A DNA stretch of 64,000 nt from Gamsiella multidivaricata (lineage: Eukaryota; Mortierellomycota; Mortierellomycetes; Mortierellales; Mortierellaceae): positions 1-64,000 of the forward strand of contig NW_026251802.1 of the NCBI RefSeq assembly GCF_025024155.1. Direction: 5' to 3'. Of the stretch, positions 50,645-61,457 are shown one piece after another; position 1 is the first letter of the stretch, and every line of letters begins with the position of its first letter. The notes under the pieces are model-generated. The model had not been told where the DNA came from and did no database searches. It saw nothing but the letters and a program-made list of their open reading frames with translations. The translations under genes were made by a program, and so were the position numbers.

Positions 50645-53600
50645 AGCACTTTTTTTCCTTTTTCGCAGACATCTCAGCAACCCAATTCAAGTTTGAGGCC
50701 ACGAGAGTCTCATTTTGAGGCTGCAGCGAACGAGTACCACCGGCCTCGTGGACCGTCTATGGATTAGATGAGTCCTTGGTTTCCACACCGGGCTTCTCAG
50801 GTGCAGTGTCGGTCATGGCAGCTAGTGTGTTGTTGTGATTGCTAGTATCATGTTGATATTGTTGTTATTGTTTACGACTGTGTTATCACCGCTGCTGTTA
50901 TCGCTTCCAGTTCCACCAGCATCCGTGCATCCCTTGGCGTCGCTGGTATTAGTCTCTCCCAGTGTCAAGATAAGCATGCGGCAATGATACATTGTTACCC
51001 GTCGAACCTTCCTTCCTGTTCTGCGCACGGTCATCATGATGAAGGTGTTTTCCTTCCTTTGTCGGAGTTGGATCATAACCAAAACGATACCTTGTTGGCC
51101 TTGGTCCTGGCCCTGGCTCACCGCCGAAGCATTCGAGAGGCCAGACGCTTGGCTCCATGGCGCGTACGGTCTTGCTTTCTGGGCTGCACTGGGTTGCACT
51201 GGGATGACATAGTACTTATTGCTGATTTGCTGCACATTCAGACCTGGAGTCGATGGCGGTGGCAATGGCGATGGCTCTCGAGATGAAGAAGACTCGTCCC
51301 TCTTGATGTTATCAACGATCTGAAGTTCTGGAGCCGCATTTGTGTCCTTCATATCCACACCCTTCACTTCCTCCTCTTCAATTGTACCCGATTTGTCCTG
51401 AAATCGGGACAAAGGTGCAACAGCGATTGCGTGGGAGGATTCTTGAGAGCGCTCGCCGACGCTTGCTGTCATTAAATGTTTCGAACCAACCCATATGCTT
51501 ATCTCTGTTAGACGCAACCTTCGCTGTTGCTGCTGCCGTGAGATTGACATCATTGCTTTTCGCCCCTACTTCTACGTCGTCACTGCCATTATTACCTCTC
51601 TCACCGCCTCCCACGCCAACGCCTTCGATCACGGCTCTATCCTTATCACCTCGGTTTTCCCCACGCCGCTTCATCTCCAGGAATAGTCAGCTGGAGACGT
51701 TCATGGGCTTTGGTAAATACACTGAGACATTGTGCATAATCGACCCTGGGCCTCTGCCCCTCCAACACTGCACCTTCATATCCTAAACTCCCATGGATCG
51801 TTGAACCTTGAACTGTTTCGAATCTTCCGCTCGTTTGCCGCCAGTTAGTTCTGCTGGGGACCCAACACGCTCCCTGGTCGCATAATCCGCAAGTATCCAG
51901 TCGTCTCCGATGCTGTAAAGCCAAAGTACCGCATCAGAAAAGCATGCCGACCATCGTCCCCGTCCTACTTAAACCGCCTATGCAGTGCGCCGCGACCACA
52001 CCTCCACCGACGCGTCGACTTTCATCGCCATGAAGACTGTCATAATCGTCGCTGATATCGCTCAGATCGTCACTGAAGACGTCTCTTTGACGGGCATCCC
52101 CGATCGCCTCCTCACATACCAGCAAAACATCTGTACCAGTCTCAATGACGGACAGGTACCGCCTGCGTAGGTCAAATCTGCATGGTGGAATCCGTGTGCA
52201 CGGAAGTGCTGGGTGTCATATACAATCTCGTTTAGCCGAATCACGGACTTAACGTTATGTGATTTGATATAGTCGAGCAGGTGTCGGAAAAATGGGTTCG
52301 AGGGTGTTTCTTCTTATTGCAGGTACAGGCGGAGTTGCTGTTTTTGCTAGTATCCACGTCGTTGTCCTCCTTGGAAGCAGAAGCATCGCTGCGGCTGTCG
52401 CTGGGGCTTGATAGAGCTACTGTCGCGCTAGCATTCGCTGAGTCCTCTGTTTTGCCATCAGTGGCGCTGCTGTTCTTGCTCTCGGAGTCAGGCGACGGCG
52501 TTGTGGTGGGCAAGGTGTTGTCGTCTGTAGCGATTCCACTGATGAATTTCCTGGCAATGATTTCCTTGAGGGACTATCAGACTCCATTGAAGATTCAGAC
52601 GAGCTACCATTCGATTCTGCTGACGAGGTATCTTATTCTGAAACATTATCCCATTCATTCTCACTATCCATGCTACTCAAGTTGTCCTATCCGTTTTCCT
52701 TCGCCTTGGCCTTGGTTCTTGCTTTGCACTCAGCTTTTTTCAAGTTTCGCGGCAGTTGCCATCTTGTAATTTTGTCCTTTGGGCTTGTGAATACAATAAA
52801 AAACGGCGTGACCCAATTAAAGCCGCCGTACTTGGTATTGCCATGCTTTTCATAATCCTCCACGCCAAAGGTATCGAGTTTTGCAATAATCCCATGTCGA
52901 TTGTCTTGCGAACCCCACTCAAGCAGCCCAGGATCGCGATCTCAAACAGGCTGGGACCGGCCCCACACGTCGCGATAGGGTGTGGTCTTTGGCTCGACAT
53001 CGGTAAATGCTTTGAAAGCCTCCTCTGGAGACATGTTGTACATGCTCATCTAAACGAAGTAAGGGAAAGAGAGATGTACAGATGTTTACAAAGGCATGCT
53101 GAGCGTACGCTTGTTTCACCAGTAGCGGGGTTGAAATTGTGAACGTACCATATTGCAGCACAACGCGAAAATCGCGCTGGCGCGTTTACTGTCATTGAAC
53201 TTTGTGTACAAGCAAAGTGCTGTACGACCTATGGCCAAAAGCCGTGATATATAAAAGGACTCCTTATTCCTACTTTCGTTCGCTTGCTTATCAGTACGAC
53301 GATAAAAAAAATGGCATCGGTTTTAAATACCTCATAATGCTTGGTCATCAAGCATTGGAGTCGAAACGCGTTTGCTATATTGAAGGGTCCGATATGGTCG
53401 TTGAATACCCGTATTTCAAACAGTTGTCTATCGTAAAGTATGTTATGCGATTGTTGCTGACCGGTCTGGCAGAATTCCACATGAAATACAGACGCTCTAA
53501 AGACGTATTTTTGTGCATCTGATAACGACATGGACCAGATATCACAAATGAAAAGATCCTTGGCAATCACTTTGTCACGACCTCCTGGAAATGAAAAGCC

Positions 53601-54237
53601 TTACACATACATTTAATCTCGCGGACGTTGGGTGCTTTGCAGTCAACATCGCCCTCTGGTGTTTGCCCTGTGCTTATCGGGCTCTGTTCCTGGCTCTGCG
53701 ACTGCGGCTGCTGTTGACATTCCTGGTTATCCTAGAGTGGCAATTGCTCTCGCTGCTGGTCGCCGCTCTCCAACGTATTAGGGTTCTCCTTGCAATCCTT
53801 TGTATTACGGTGATCCCTGCCAACCATCACATCCATCACCGTCTCCATCTCCACATCTTCACTCTCCTGAGCCACCACCCCTTCTCATTTCTGTCCGTTT
53901 TTGTTCACACCGCTTTCTGCTTCCTTCGACATCAACAAAGTCACGTTGATAGTCCTTCGGAAATCGCTGGAGGGATTCGCGGGCTTATCCACGGTTTCAT
54001 CATCTATCGGCGGTGATATAGTGGCACCAAAGAAGGGGCTGTTTCCATCATGACTGACCGGCGACGCTGTGTTGGAATGGGATCCTTAGGCGGTGACGAT
54101 GAACGTTTCTGACCCGCGACCATATTACTTGACGACGATGCGAGAGCTGATTGCTGCGGCAGTGGTGCTGGTAATGCCAATGATGCAGGATTCGATGTCG
54201 TCTTTGCAGGCTCGAGGTCGTTAGAGTTTCTGGACAT
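50645..54237 (-). pseudogene. CDC14: CDC14 dual-specificity phosphatase pseudogene
   Basis: Minus-strand pieces follow CDC14 from N- to C-terminus but in shifting frames. They include NDHIGPFNIANAF (53415-53455), SKRASAIFALCCNM, then a normal intron (donor GTACGT near 53150, acceptor TTTAG near 53051), SPEEAFKAFTDVEPKT, KLDTFGVEDYEKHG, FNWVTPFF, SVIRLNEIVYDTQHF and GFHHADLTYAGG. The catalytic loop is intact, HCIGGLSRTGT (about 51955-51987), and RIMRPGSVLGPQQN is followed by a stop. There are at least three frameshifts and several in-frame stops. CDC14 reverses CDK phosphorylation in late mitosis and cytokinesis. The Ser/Gln-rich N-terminus (to 54237) and acidic C-terminal tail (to about 50645) are assigned by position only. 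The decay looks recent. Confidence 0.8.
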
Positions 54238-54826
54238 GACTTTATGAAAGCTATATCTGCGGCGTTTCGTGTGTGTAACGTGTGTGCCATGTTATATACA
54301 TTTTTTTAGAGGCCTTAAACAAGCTCAAAAGTGGGCTAGGTCCGTGCGTTCTTATAAAAGGTTCATCGAACTCAGACAGGTTTGAGGCTCTTCTCTTTCT
54401 CGCATCGAACATTAGACTATCCTTCGAAACACAGCTTTCAGTCAGTTCAGATAGAGAAAGCAAGGGTTTACTCTATTTTATTGTAGACGGGTGGCGTTGC
54501 GGTTACAGAAAGAGTATACTGACAAGGTAGAGGAAGACAGGATCAAGAGGGACCGGTAGTGGCGAATTAAACCCGCTAGATGAGGTTGGTACGTAAATGT
54601 CCATGTTATACTGCTCGCGTGGATGTATTTACTTTCGATCGAGCAAAGTGCTCTTTTTCTGATGCGGTTCTCTGCGATTCCTTGAACCTACCATAGGTGG
54701 GAATCACCTGGCATTGGCATAGAGACGCTACAGTGAAGAGTGAGGAAACATAGACAGCTAACTTACCGGTTCTGCTACTATCTTCGTTAAAGGTCATCGT
54801 GCCAACGACACTGAACTCTCCATAGC

Positions 54827-54957
54827 ATGAGCTCAACCCCAGAGCCGCAGTACTTTACATTAAGCAACGGTCTCGAAGTCGGTGTATTTTTTCTTATCGT
54901 CGTTCTATTGCTCGTGTATATATCATGTGTACTTTTTGCGCTTGATAGTTACAGCTC
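54827..54957 (+). other. Small hydrophobic ORF, interrupted by a LINE (uncertain gene)
   Basis: From an ATG at 54827 the frame reads MSSTPEPQYFTLSNG, then one strongly hydrophobic segment (VGVFFLIVVLLLVYISCVLF). At the TSD it runs in frame into the LINE at 54976. Without the insertion the frame would end about eight codons after the TSD (at 56548-56565), giving roughly 57 residues with one membrane segment. It overlaps the 3' flank of the F-box gene on the other strand and may be chance. I have no family match. Confidence 0.3.
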
Positions 54958-54975
54958 GTTCTCTCAGAAGAATAT
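54958..54975. repeat. 18-bp target-site duplication, left copy
   Basis: GTTCTCTCAGAAGAATAT occurs here directly before the LINE body and again, identical, at 56528-56545 directly after its poly-A tail. Confidence 0.95.
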
Positions 54976-56527
54976 GTATGTGCAGCAGGGCAGCAAAGTA
55001 GATGTTCAGTGGGTTAAAGGACACAGTGACGATACTGGAAATGAGGCCACTGACGAATTGGCGGACAAGGCACACGACAGCGGGCGACGGCCATGGCAAC
55101 TGAACACACGGTATCTCACGAGCATGAAGACACATACGACCTTCTGTGGTCAGCCAGCGGAGGACGACATTCGCCAATTGATCAAGCATCAGTCTGCAGC
55201 CAGAAACCATCATGCATGGACTTGTCAACAACGAACGAAACAATTTATTCAGCAGTGGGAAGAAGTGGAGTGGCGATCCAGCCTTGCTATAATACATGAG
55301 AAAAATTCGCCAGGGGGTTTTTTCACCAGCCTTGCGGATTGCAACCATCGGTCCCACAGAATCAAAAAAATCCATGGTATGCTGCCAACCATGCAGTATA
55401 TGCACAAGTGGAAGCCGAATCTGTATACCACAGACAGATGCCAAGTGTGCCTTACCATGGTGGAGGATACCCAGCACCTCTGGGTCTGCAGAGCCACACA
55501 GAACAGACGACAGGAAGAATGGAGAAAGACACTTGATGGGATTCTAAGTCTTGGACGCACCTTGGTGGATAAGGCGAGGAAAAAGTGGTTGCGCGACATG
55601 GAGGAGGCAATCAAGGATGGTCGACAATTTACACGCACCGAACCGAGTTTTACCCCGTGCGAGTTAGACACCCTTTGGTGGAGTCTACGTGAGATCCGGG
55701 GAGTGGAAACGATGATGGATACGTGGGATGATGACTGGATAAGGCTGCTGGAGGAGCGGTGAGACAGGGACAATGGTGACGAGGACAGAGAGAATGTTCA
55801 CGAGGAAGAAGGAGAGGGAGAAGGAGTGGACAGTCAAGAAAACGTACAGCAGGCAGCACCGCCTACCAGGCTCTGGACAACGACAGACATATATCACGGG
55901 CTCGTACCAGAGTCCCTGACAACGGATTGGGCGCTGCTCTTTAAGACATCGAAGAGTATCGCGGCTTACCTGGTTGGACGCTTTGTAGAACGAGTTGAGG
56001 ATTTTGGCCGAGAGGAGCTATGGAAGGAGCGATGTAGTGCCACAGTGGCATGGGAAAAGTCCGAGGGCATATGCACGAGGATGAAGAAAGCTGGGGTCCA
56101 GGTAGGAGGTGAGGTCCAGGGCTTTGTGAGACAACAGCCCCAAGAGGAGGTTACGACAGCGGCGAGGAGGAGAGCAGGCAGCCGCTTGGTGGACCATCTC
56201 CAGGGAAAGGTGGTGTTGAAAGAGATGGAGAGAGGAAGGAGGATAAAATTCATATTGGCCCGTGATCTTGACTAGGAGAGGACCCATCGGACCCGACAGG
56301 TTGCGTAGCGGTTTTGGGCCCCGGCTCAAGTATTAGAAACCATGCGACTCGGAATGTGCATCATAGGTATTTGGTCCCTCATTTTACATTAGTTTAGTGG
56401 GGGCCTTTTGTTAGCCATCTTTAGGTAACTATCGGCCAGCTGACAGTCCAAGCCGAGGCTTGGACAATGCAGCCTGTGGCACGCCTGCGCATCTGGGGGA
56501 TCTGGCGTCAATAAAAAAAAAAAAAAA
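54976..56527 (+). mobile_element. 5'-truncated LINE insertion with poly-A tail and 18-bp TSD
   Basis: A plus-strand LINE 3' portion of about 1.55 kb. It starts inside RNase H (VDVQWVKGHSDDTGNEATDELADKA) and continues through a Cys/His motif (CQVCLTMVEDTQHLWVC) and the DIYHGLVPESLTTDW block. The C-terminal part reads LWKERCSATVAWEKSEGI and the frame ends near 56273. A 3'UTR and poly-A follow (56511-56527). One in-frame TGA (55760-55762) interrupts it. It belongs to the same broad family as the 10-17 kb copies but is clearly diverged from them. Exact 18-bp target-site duplications at 54958-54975 and 56528-56545 show target-primed insertion and a clean 5' truncation. Confidence 0.93.
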
Positions 56528-56545
56528 GTTCTCTCAGAAGAATAT
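56528..56545. repeat. 18-bp target-site duplication, right copy
   Basis: Identical to 54958-54975. It lies just after the poly-A tail and about 40 bp beyond the F-box stop codon on the other strand. Confidence 0.95.
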
Positions 56546-56586
56546 ATCAGTTTTATTGTCAAGTTATTGATTATTACAACTACACT

Positions 56587-59103
56587 TTACAGCTCCATGT
56601 AACGTCGCTTGATTGAGAACTCAACGCCTGGCCGGATGTCTTCCATGTGCTCCACGATGTCGCTATAGTTCGTGGCCAGAGAAGGGGATCTAACATACCG
56701 AATGTGGAAGGCCTCCAGATGCGGCCAAAACGTCTCGTGTCCCTTCTTGGGAGGATCCTCTGATCGTGGATACCTCTCGTCGTTCTCTTCCCGTGAAAAC
56801 GGTTTGACATATTCTGACTTGGCCTGAACATCATCCGCACTGCTGTCATTGCCGCCCTCCCCTCCATCCTCCTCGTCCTTATCTCGATAGACGCTATTCA
56901 CATTAGAGTCCTCGTTCAAAATGTATCGCAGTACGGTCTCGGAGCTCTGTCGCCTCAGGAACTCAAAATCTGTTGGATGTATCATCCCTTGTATCTCTTG
57001 GGGTTCAATCTGTACGAACTCGAGCGATCGCAGCCCTCTCAACAATAGAAGATCGTTTTCAAATCGCAGTGGTTTCTTCAGCTGCTCTTCCGCCCTTAGC
57101 TGAGCCTGCCCTGGCTTTCGCAGCGCTTTAGAGTCCTCCAAGTCTTTGGCGCGCTGCTTAAGAACATGTGGGTAGTCTTGAAGCTGACCAACATGAAGCT
57201 GGTAGCAAGAAACCTTTAGAAAAGTGAGACTCCGAAAGAGGCGATATCGTACGCTGTAATCACACCAGGCCTTGAGCGAACCAGTGCGGATGTTGAAGTC
57301 GATCGTGCGCAAGTCGCGACATTTCCAGACCTTGGTCAAGATGTCCGTATTGTCGTCCGCAGCAGCCGGGACTGAAACAGAGGAGGATGTGACGTTGGCT
57401 CGTGTTCCGGATTGCTGGAATCGAAGGCGGGCTTCTTGGCGGTGCTTTCGTTTCTCCTCTCTCTCCGTACGCTTTCGATCACGGTTGTTTTCGATGAATG
57501 TCTTGGTCATGGGTGGAGTGGGCTTGGAAGGTCGGTACAGGTGCCAAGTCGAGAAGTCGACCTTAGGTGCGATCAGGTGTAGGAGGTTGGGCGTCATGCA
57601 CAATACCCTGTTCATAAGAGCCGGATAGAACGTTCGCTCCAAAGACAAGGATATCTCTAGGACAGTAATCTGCGGGAGCAATGTTTGTGCGATCAGACTG
57701 CTCGGCATCTCGGGTTGGTGCCCACAGCATGTAAGCGCCAAGAACTTGGTACTGGGGAAGTATTTGCGCATCAAGCTCATCTGCCGCTCTTCACATACCA
57801 CGGCAGTTCTTTTCACGGCCGCATACCATTTCAGATTAGGACAACAGTTTGCTGCATGCTTCGCTAGTCGCTCCTCGTCAATCGCATAGGGTCTGTATCC
57901 AACTTGAGGTATCCAAAACTGGGTAGTGAGCTCCAAGACCTTGAAAACACGGAGACTGGGACAGGTGGCAATGATGCGTTCGAGGACATGCTGCCTGATC
58001 GTGGCTTTGTTCACCTCAAATGTCCTGAGAGGGTACTGATCTGGATACTTCTTGAACGGGATTATGACCTTGGGCTTGGCGGGGAAATGAGCTGTCTCAG
58101 GGCTGACGATGGACTCGGCTGGCTCTGGGATCAGGTCCTCGTCGTCGCCTGATAGGATGGAAGTCATAGCGTAAACCGTAGCGTTTACTTTGAAGTCGCG
58201 CAGGCTTGGGCAGCGGTTCAAAAGGTCGAACAGTGGGATTTTCAGAGAGTTTTGCCGCACATCCAAGAAAAGCGAATTCAGGAACCGCAGCCCATACTGC
58301 ATTGCCAGAATGGTGTCCTCATAAGATAGCCTGCTTCCTCGAATAGAAAGATGCTTGATGTGATGAAGAAGGCATTTTGGTGTTAAATTGGTGAGTTCCT
58401 GCTGCATTTGCTGTTGCTGTAGGGGTTTACTGTTTTCGCTCTGAAAGTCCATTTCCTGAGCTGAAGGGTTCTGTTGATATTCCTGTTCCTCAAGGCGCTC
58501 GAGGATGGCTTCTCTAAATCGTCTCCATGCAGTATGTGTGCCTTCACGTGTAATAATGCCCGTTCCAGTATCAGGCACGTCCGGATCGAGGTTGAACCAG
58601 CACTCGAGTGTGTCCAGTCTCTTTATCTGATCGAGTAACTGCCTCTCGTGTCCATCTGCCAGGGGTGTCCAGACGCCCATTCGGCGGATATACTTGTCGC
58701 TGACTCTGTTCCAGTCCTTGCATACCAGGCTGACACAATACCGTAAGGATGTTTGGCTCAGGTGCGCACAGACCAATCCGAGGATCTCGAGAGGGAAGGT
58801 CAGAGGCCGCGAGCAATCGACGATGGGCTGGATAATCTTGGTAAAGGCAGGCTTCTTCTCGGCTTGGAGGGATGCTGGCTTCATATTTCGTCTGCGGGGT
58901 CCTGATCGTATACCCTTGCAATGGGATGTAGGTTTGATCTTGGGGGCCAAACGGATGTCGCCGTATTCGTCGTCATCGTCATCGTCATCAAGCAGAGAAT
59001 CATCGTATTCGAGAAAGTCTTCATTGTCATGCTCGAGGTCGTTGAGTTGAAGTGCTAAAGCGAGATCCTCCTCGAAGGAGCTGGTACTGTTAAGCGAAGA
59101 CAT
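56587..59103 (-). CDS. F-box protein with leucine-rich-repeat-like body
   Basis: A single 838-codon exon. An acidic N-terminus (LEYDDSLLDDDDDDDEYGD, about 30-50) is followed by a basic linker and an F-box at about 101-141 (RPLTFPLEILGLVCAHLSQT, then LVCKDWNRVSDKYI). The rest has irregular Leu-rich repeats (for example LKHLSIRGSRLSYEDTILAM-type units) and a charged segment of about 35 residues near 555-590. F-box proteins dock on Skp1 in SCF ubiquitin ligases, with the repeat part choosing the substrate; the target here is unknown. The minus strand carries AATAAA about 31 bp after the stop (56551-56556). The adjoining LINE lies just beyond this signal. A decayed partial paralogue lies 1 kb upstream at 60.06-60.46 kb. 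Confidence 0.88.
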   Translation of the reverse strand: MSSLNSTSSFEEDLALALQLNDLEHDNEDFLEYDDSLLDDDDDDDEYGDIRLAPKIKPTSHCKGIRSGPRRRNMKPASLQAEKKPAFTKIIQPIVDCSRPLTFPLEILGLVCAHLSQTSLRYCVSLVCKDWNRVSDKYIRRMGVWTPLADGHERQLLDQIKRLDTLECWFNLDPDVPDTGTGIITREGTHTAWRRFREAILERLEEQEYQQNPSAQEMDFQSENSKPLQQQQMQQELTNLTPKCLLHHIKHLSIRGSRLSYEDTILAMQYGLRFLNSLFLDVRQNSLKIPLFDLLNRCPSLRDFKVNATVYAMTSILSGDDEDLIPEPAESIVSPETAHFPAKPKVIIPFKKYPDQYPLRTFEVNKATIRQHVLERIIATCPSLRVFKVLELTTQFWIPQVGYRPYAIDEERLAKHAANCCPNLKWYAAVKRTAVVCEERQMSLMRKYFPSTKFLALTCCGHQPEMPSSLIAQTLLPQITVLEISLSLERTFYPALMNRVLCMTPNLLHLIAPKVDFSTWHLYRPSKPTPPMTKTFIENNRDRKRTEREEKRKHRQEARLRFQQSGTRANVTSSSVSVPAAADDNTDILTKVWKCRDLRTIDFNIRTGSLKAWCDYSVRYRLFRSLTFLKVSCYQLHVGQLQDYPHVLKQRAKDLEDSKALRKPGQAQLRAEEQLKKPLRFENDLLLLRGLRSLEFVQIEPQEIQGMIHPTDFEFLRRQSSETVLRYILNEDSNVNSVYRDKDEEDGGEGGNDSSADDVQAKSEYVKPFSREENDERYPRSEDPPKKGHETFWPHLEAFHIRYVRSPSLATNYSDIVEHMEDIRPGVEFSIKRRYMEL

Positions 59104-60055
59104 GCCACGTGAAAACTATACGAGAGCTTGTGGCAAAATGGGCGAAGCAGATGTAGAGATGAGAGGATTCTATAAGGACAGAAGTTGAAGGCAGGGCTTT
59201 GGAAAGACAAAGTCCTGGAAACCTAGCTATGCGAGTAGTTTATATTCTGTTTTCAGCTGCTCCTTCTGCGCCTCCTCGCCTGCTTGACCAGGACTGCGGC
59301 CTTTCGAACGAGCCTTTGAGAGAGCTAGGGGGAGTAGCAATTGCAAAAACTAATAGAAATAAAGTGCCGCAGCCATTGTACAAAAGATCGCTTTCCCGCT
59401 AGGCGGACTTCGAGGTTAAGAAGTTATCCAAGAGTCAAAGAATCGAGCGACGTCCGAGGTGTCGAGCAACATCTCGAGGGTTTGGAGAAGGTTTGTTATA
59501 AATGCAGGGTTCGATGCAAAACTAAAGTCCGTTCGCGAGCCCGAGGAGATCTATTGGGCTGTTTGAATCTTAATCCCCAAAGACCCTTGCCATGCATCTG
59601 AGGTTGGACTTCGTATGCGATGCTTGCGATGCTGGTGCGACCGGTCAACTCGTGAGCCAGACCGACAGACACCACCTTACCACTAGGTCAGAACGCCACA
59701 CATCGACACGTGCGTTACAGCCCCACCAAAGCACCCTGTTTAGCCTGCGGCTGACCGGCAGCATACACTCCCGGCTTGACGGTCTGTTTTTTAAAGTGCG
59801 ATTTAATTCCAAGGAGATTTATTCGGGGGAACAAACCCATTGTGCGTTCGGACGTCCGCCCTACACGTCGCGAGCCTCCTTCCCGCAGAGATAGCGCTGA
59901 ATTATATCCGTGGGGACAATTTCTGTGTTTACGAGTGCTAAGAAAGACTGAGCATTGAGCAGGCATCGCGCTTGGGGTGTTTCCTGAGCAAACAAAATGA
60001 GGGGCGTTAGTGTGGTCATTACAAGGCCCGTGACAGGTACTGCCTAGAATTCTCA
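59104..60055. other. Upstream region of the F-box gene
   Basis: About 0.95 kb holding the promoter of the F-box gene; no recognisable coding sequence or RNA gene is seen. It separates the gene from its decayed partial copy. Confidence 0.35.
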
Positions 60056-60460
60056 TTCTAGCATCGGCATGTTCGGATTGAAGTTGAATCAACGCTCGAG
60101 CGCGTCCAGTCTCTTCATATACTCATGCAGCTGCTTCTCATGTTCATATGTCAGAGGTATTCAAGCAACCATTCGAAGCAATTAATGATGAACTGGACGG
60201 TCTTTTTGAAGTACGGTTTCTCTTCGTAAGTAATAGTCGTCGGTTTCTTGCTCCGTCTGCTGCGTCGAGTGTGCTGAGGTCTTGGCCTTGAGATCTAAAC
60301 GGATATCATGATATTCGTCGTCATCATTGAACAGAAGATCGTTGTAGTCGTCGTCGTACAGGGCTTGCTCGTCTTCCTCGTTACTATTGAGTTGATGTGT
60401 CGAAGCAGCGATTTTTTTACATACATGTAGAAAGTCGGCAGCGTTGGGCGAAGTTGTTAT
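60056..60460 (-). pseudogene. Partial F-box-gene paralogue lacking the F-box
   Basis: The minus strand shows two blocks related to the gene at 56587-59103. The first (60182-60420) reads HQLNSNEEDEQ...LYDDDYNDLLFNDDDEYHDIRLDLKAK, matching the acidic start and the D-I-R-L segment. The second (60060-60175) reads RMVA-stop-IPLTYEHEKQLHEYMKRLDALER-stop-FNFNPNMP, matching MGVWTPLADGHERQLLDQIKRLD...WFNLDPDVP. Between them the 45-odd codons of the F-box are missing. Both stops are TGA at positions where the functional gene has Trp (TGG). Homology ends near 60056. Confidence 0.75.
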
Positions 60461-60540
60461 AGGAGGGTATATCAAAATGATTCTAAGAAGAATGCGGACG
60501 GAAGGGCTTTGATTAGGGCAAGGCATTCATACAGGGAAGG

Positions 60541-61457
60541 AGAGTATGGCGTGGCTCTCCTTGAGGGGAAGATAGCGGGCATGACAGGACGCTAGAGTCT
60601 CCTGCCAGGGCCTCCTCATCTCTATTCCCATCCCTCAACTGATGCCTCTCTCTATTCCCACGCCACCTCCATTCCCACCTACAGAACCCATTTGCTGAGC
60701 TGTCCTCTCATACTGTTGTATTTGAGCAAAGTCTAGTGCCCTCTTACTCTTACTCTTTTTTTTTTTTTTTTGCACACATGGAACGTATTGTTCGTCGTTC
60801 TCGATATGTTGCCTTTCCGGGCAGCTTCTCATTCTGCTCTTGTGTTTTTATTCTTATCTCGACTTATCCATCCCTTTTCCGCACTTTCTGCACTTTCTGC
60901 AGTTTATGTTTTTGATCCGTTCCCTCTGTATTTCTTTGTGTCGCATTTTGAAGATGTGGGCGAAGTTCGATCCAAAAGATCCAAAAAGGAAAATGTACAG
61001 ACGGAGAGATACAAGATTTTTTTTACGAGTCGACTGAACGGTTTTAATAAAAGCTCAAAGATCTGTCGAGAATGTGTATGTTTGTATGTACAGGTGTGTT
61101 GAACAAGCGTCATAGGTATACAGGGAAAAATACAATACTGTAACGAGGGAAAAGGCAGAATAGCAACGGAGAAAAGATGAGTCCTGTGTTGAACAGGCAA
61201 TTAAAAATAATGGAGAGGGCGGTGAAGAGAGATGACTGTGTAAAAGGGAGGATGAACAAGAAAAGATTGAAAAGAAGCCAGCCAAGTCAGGAACAAATCG
61301 AAAGAAACACGAGACCGAGGTGAAGGCTAACGTGAGATGGAACTCCATCCAGGTTGGAATGAAGCGACCACCGCTCATCGTCCAGATATCCTAATCCATG
61401 ATGTCCTCTTCTTTGTTCCTGTTATACGGCTTCCTGTCCTAACAGCGCTTCAGAGTC
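60541..61457. other. Intergenic region, no gene seen
   Basis: About 0.9 kb with T-runs near 60758-60772 and 61018-61023. It covers the downstream flank of the MTHFR gene. No coding remnant is recognised. Confidence 0.35.
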
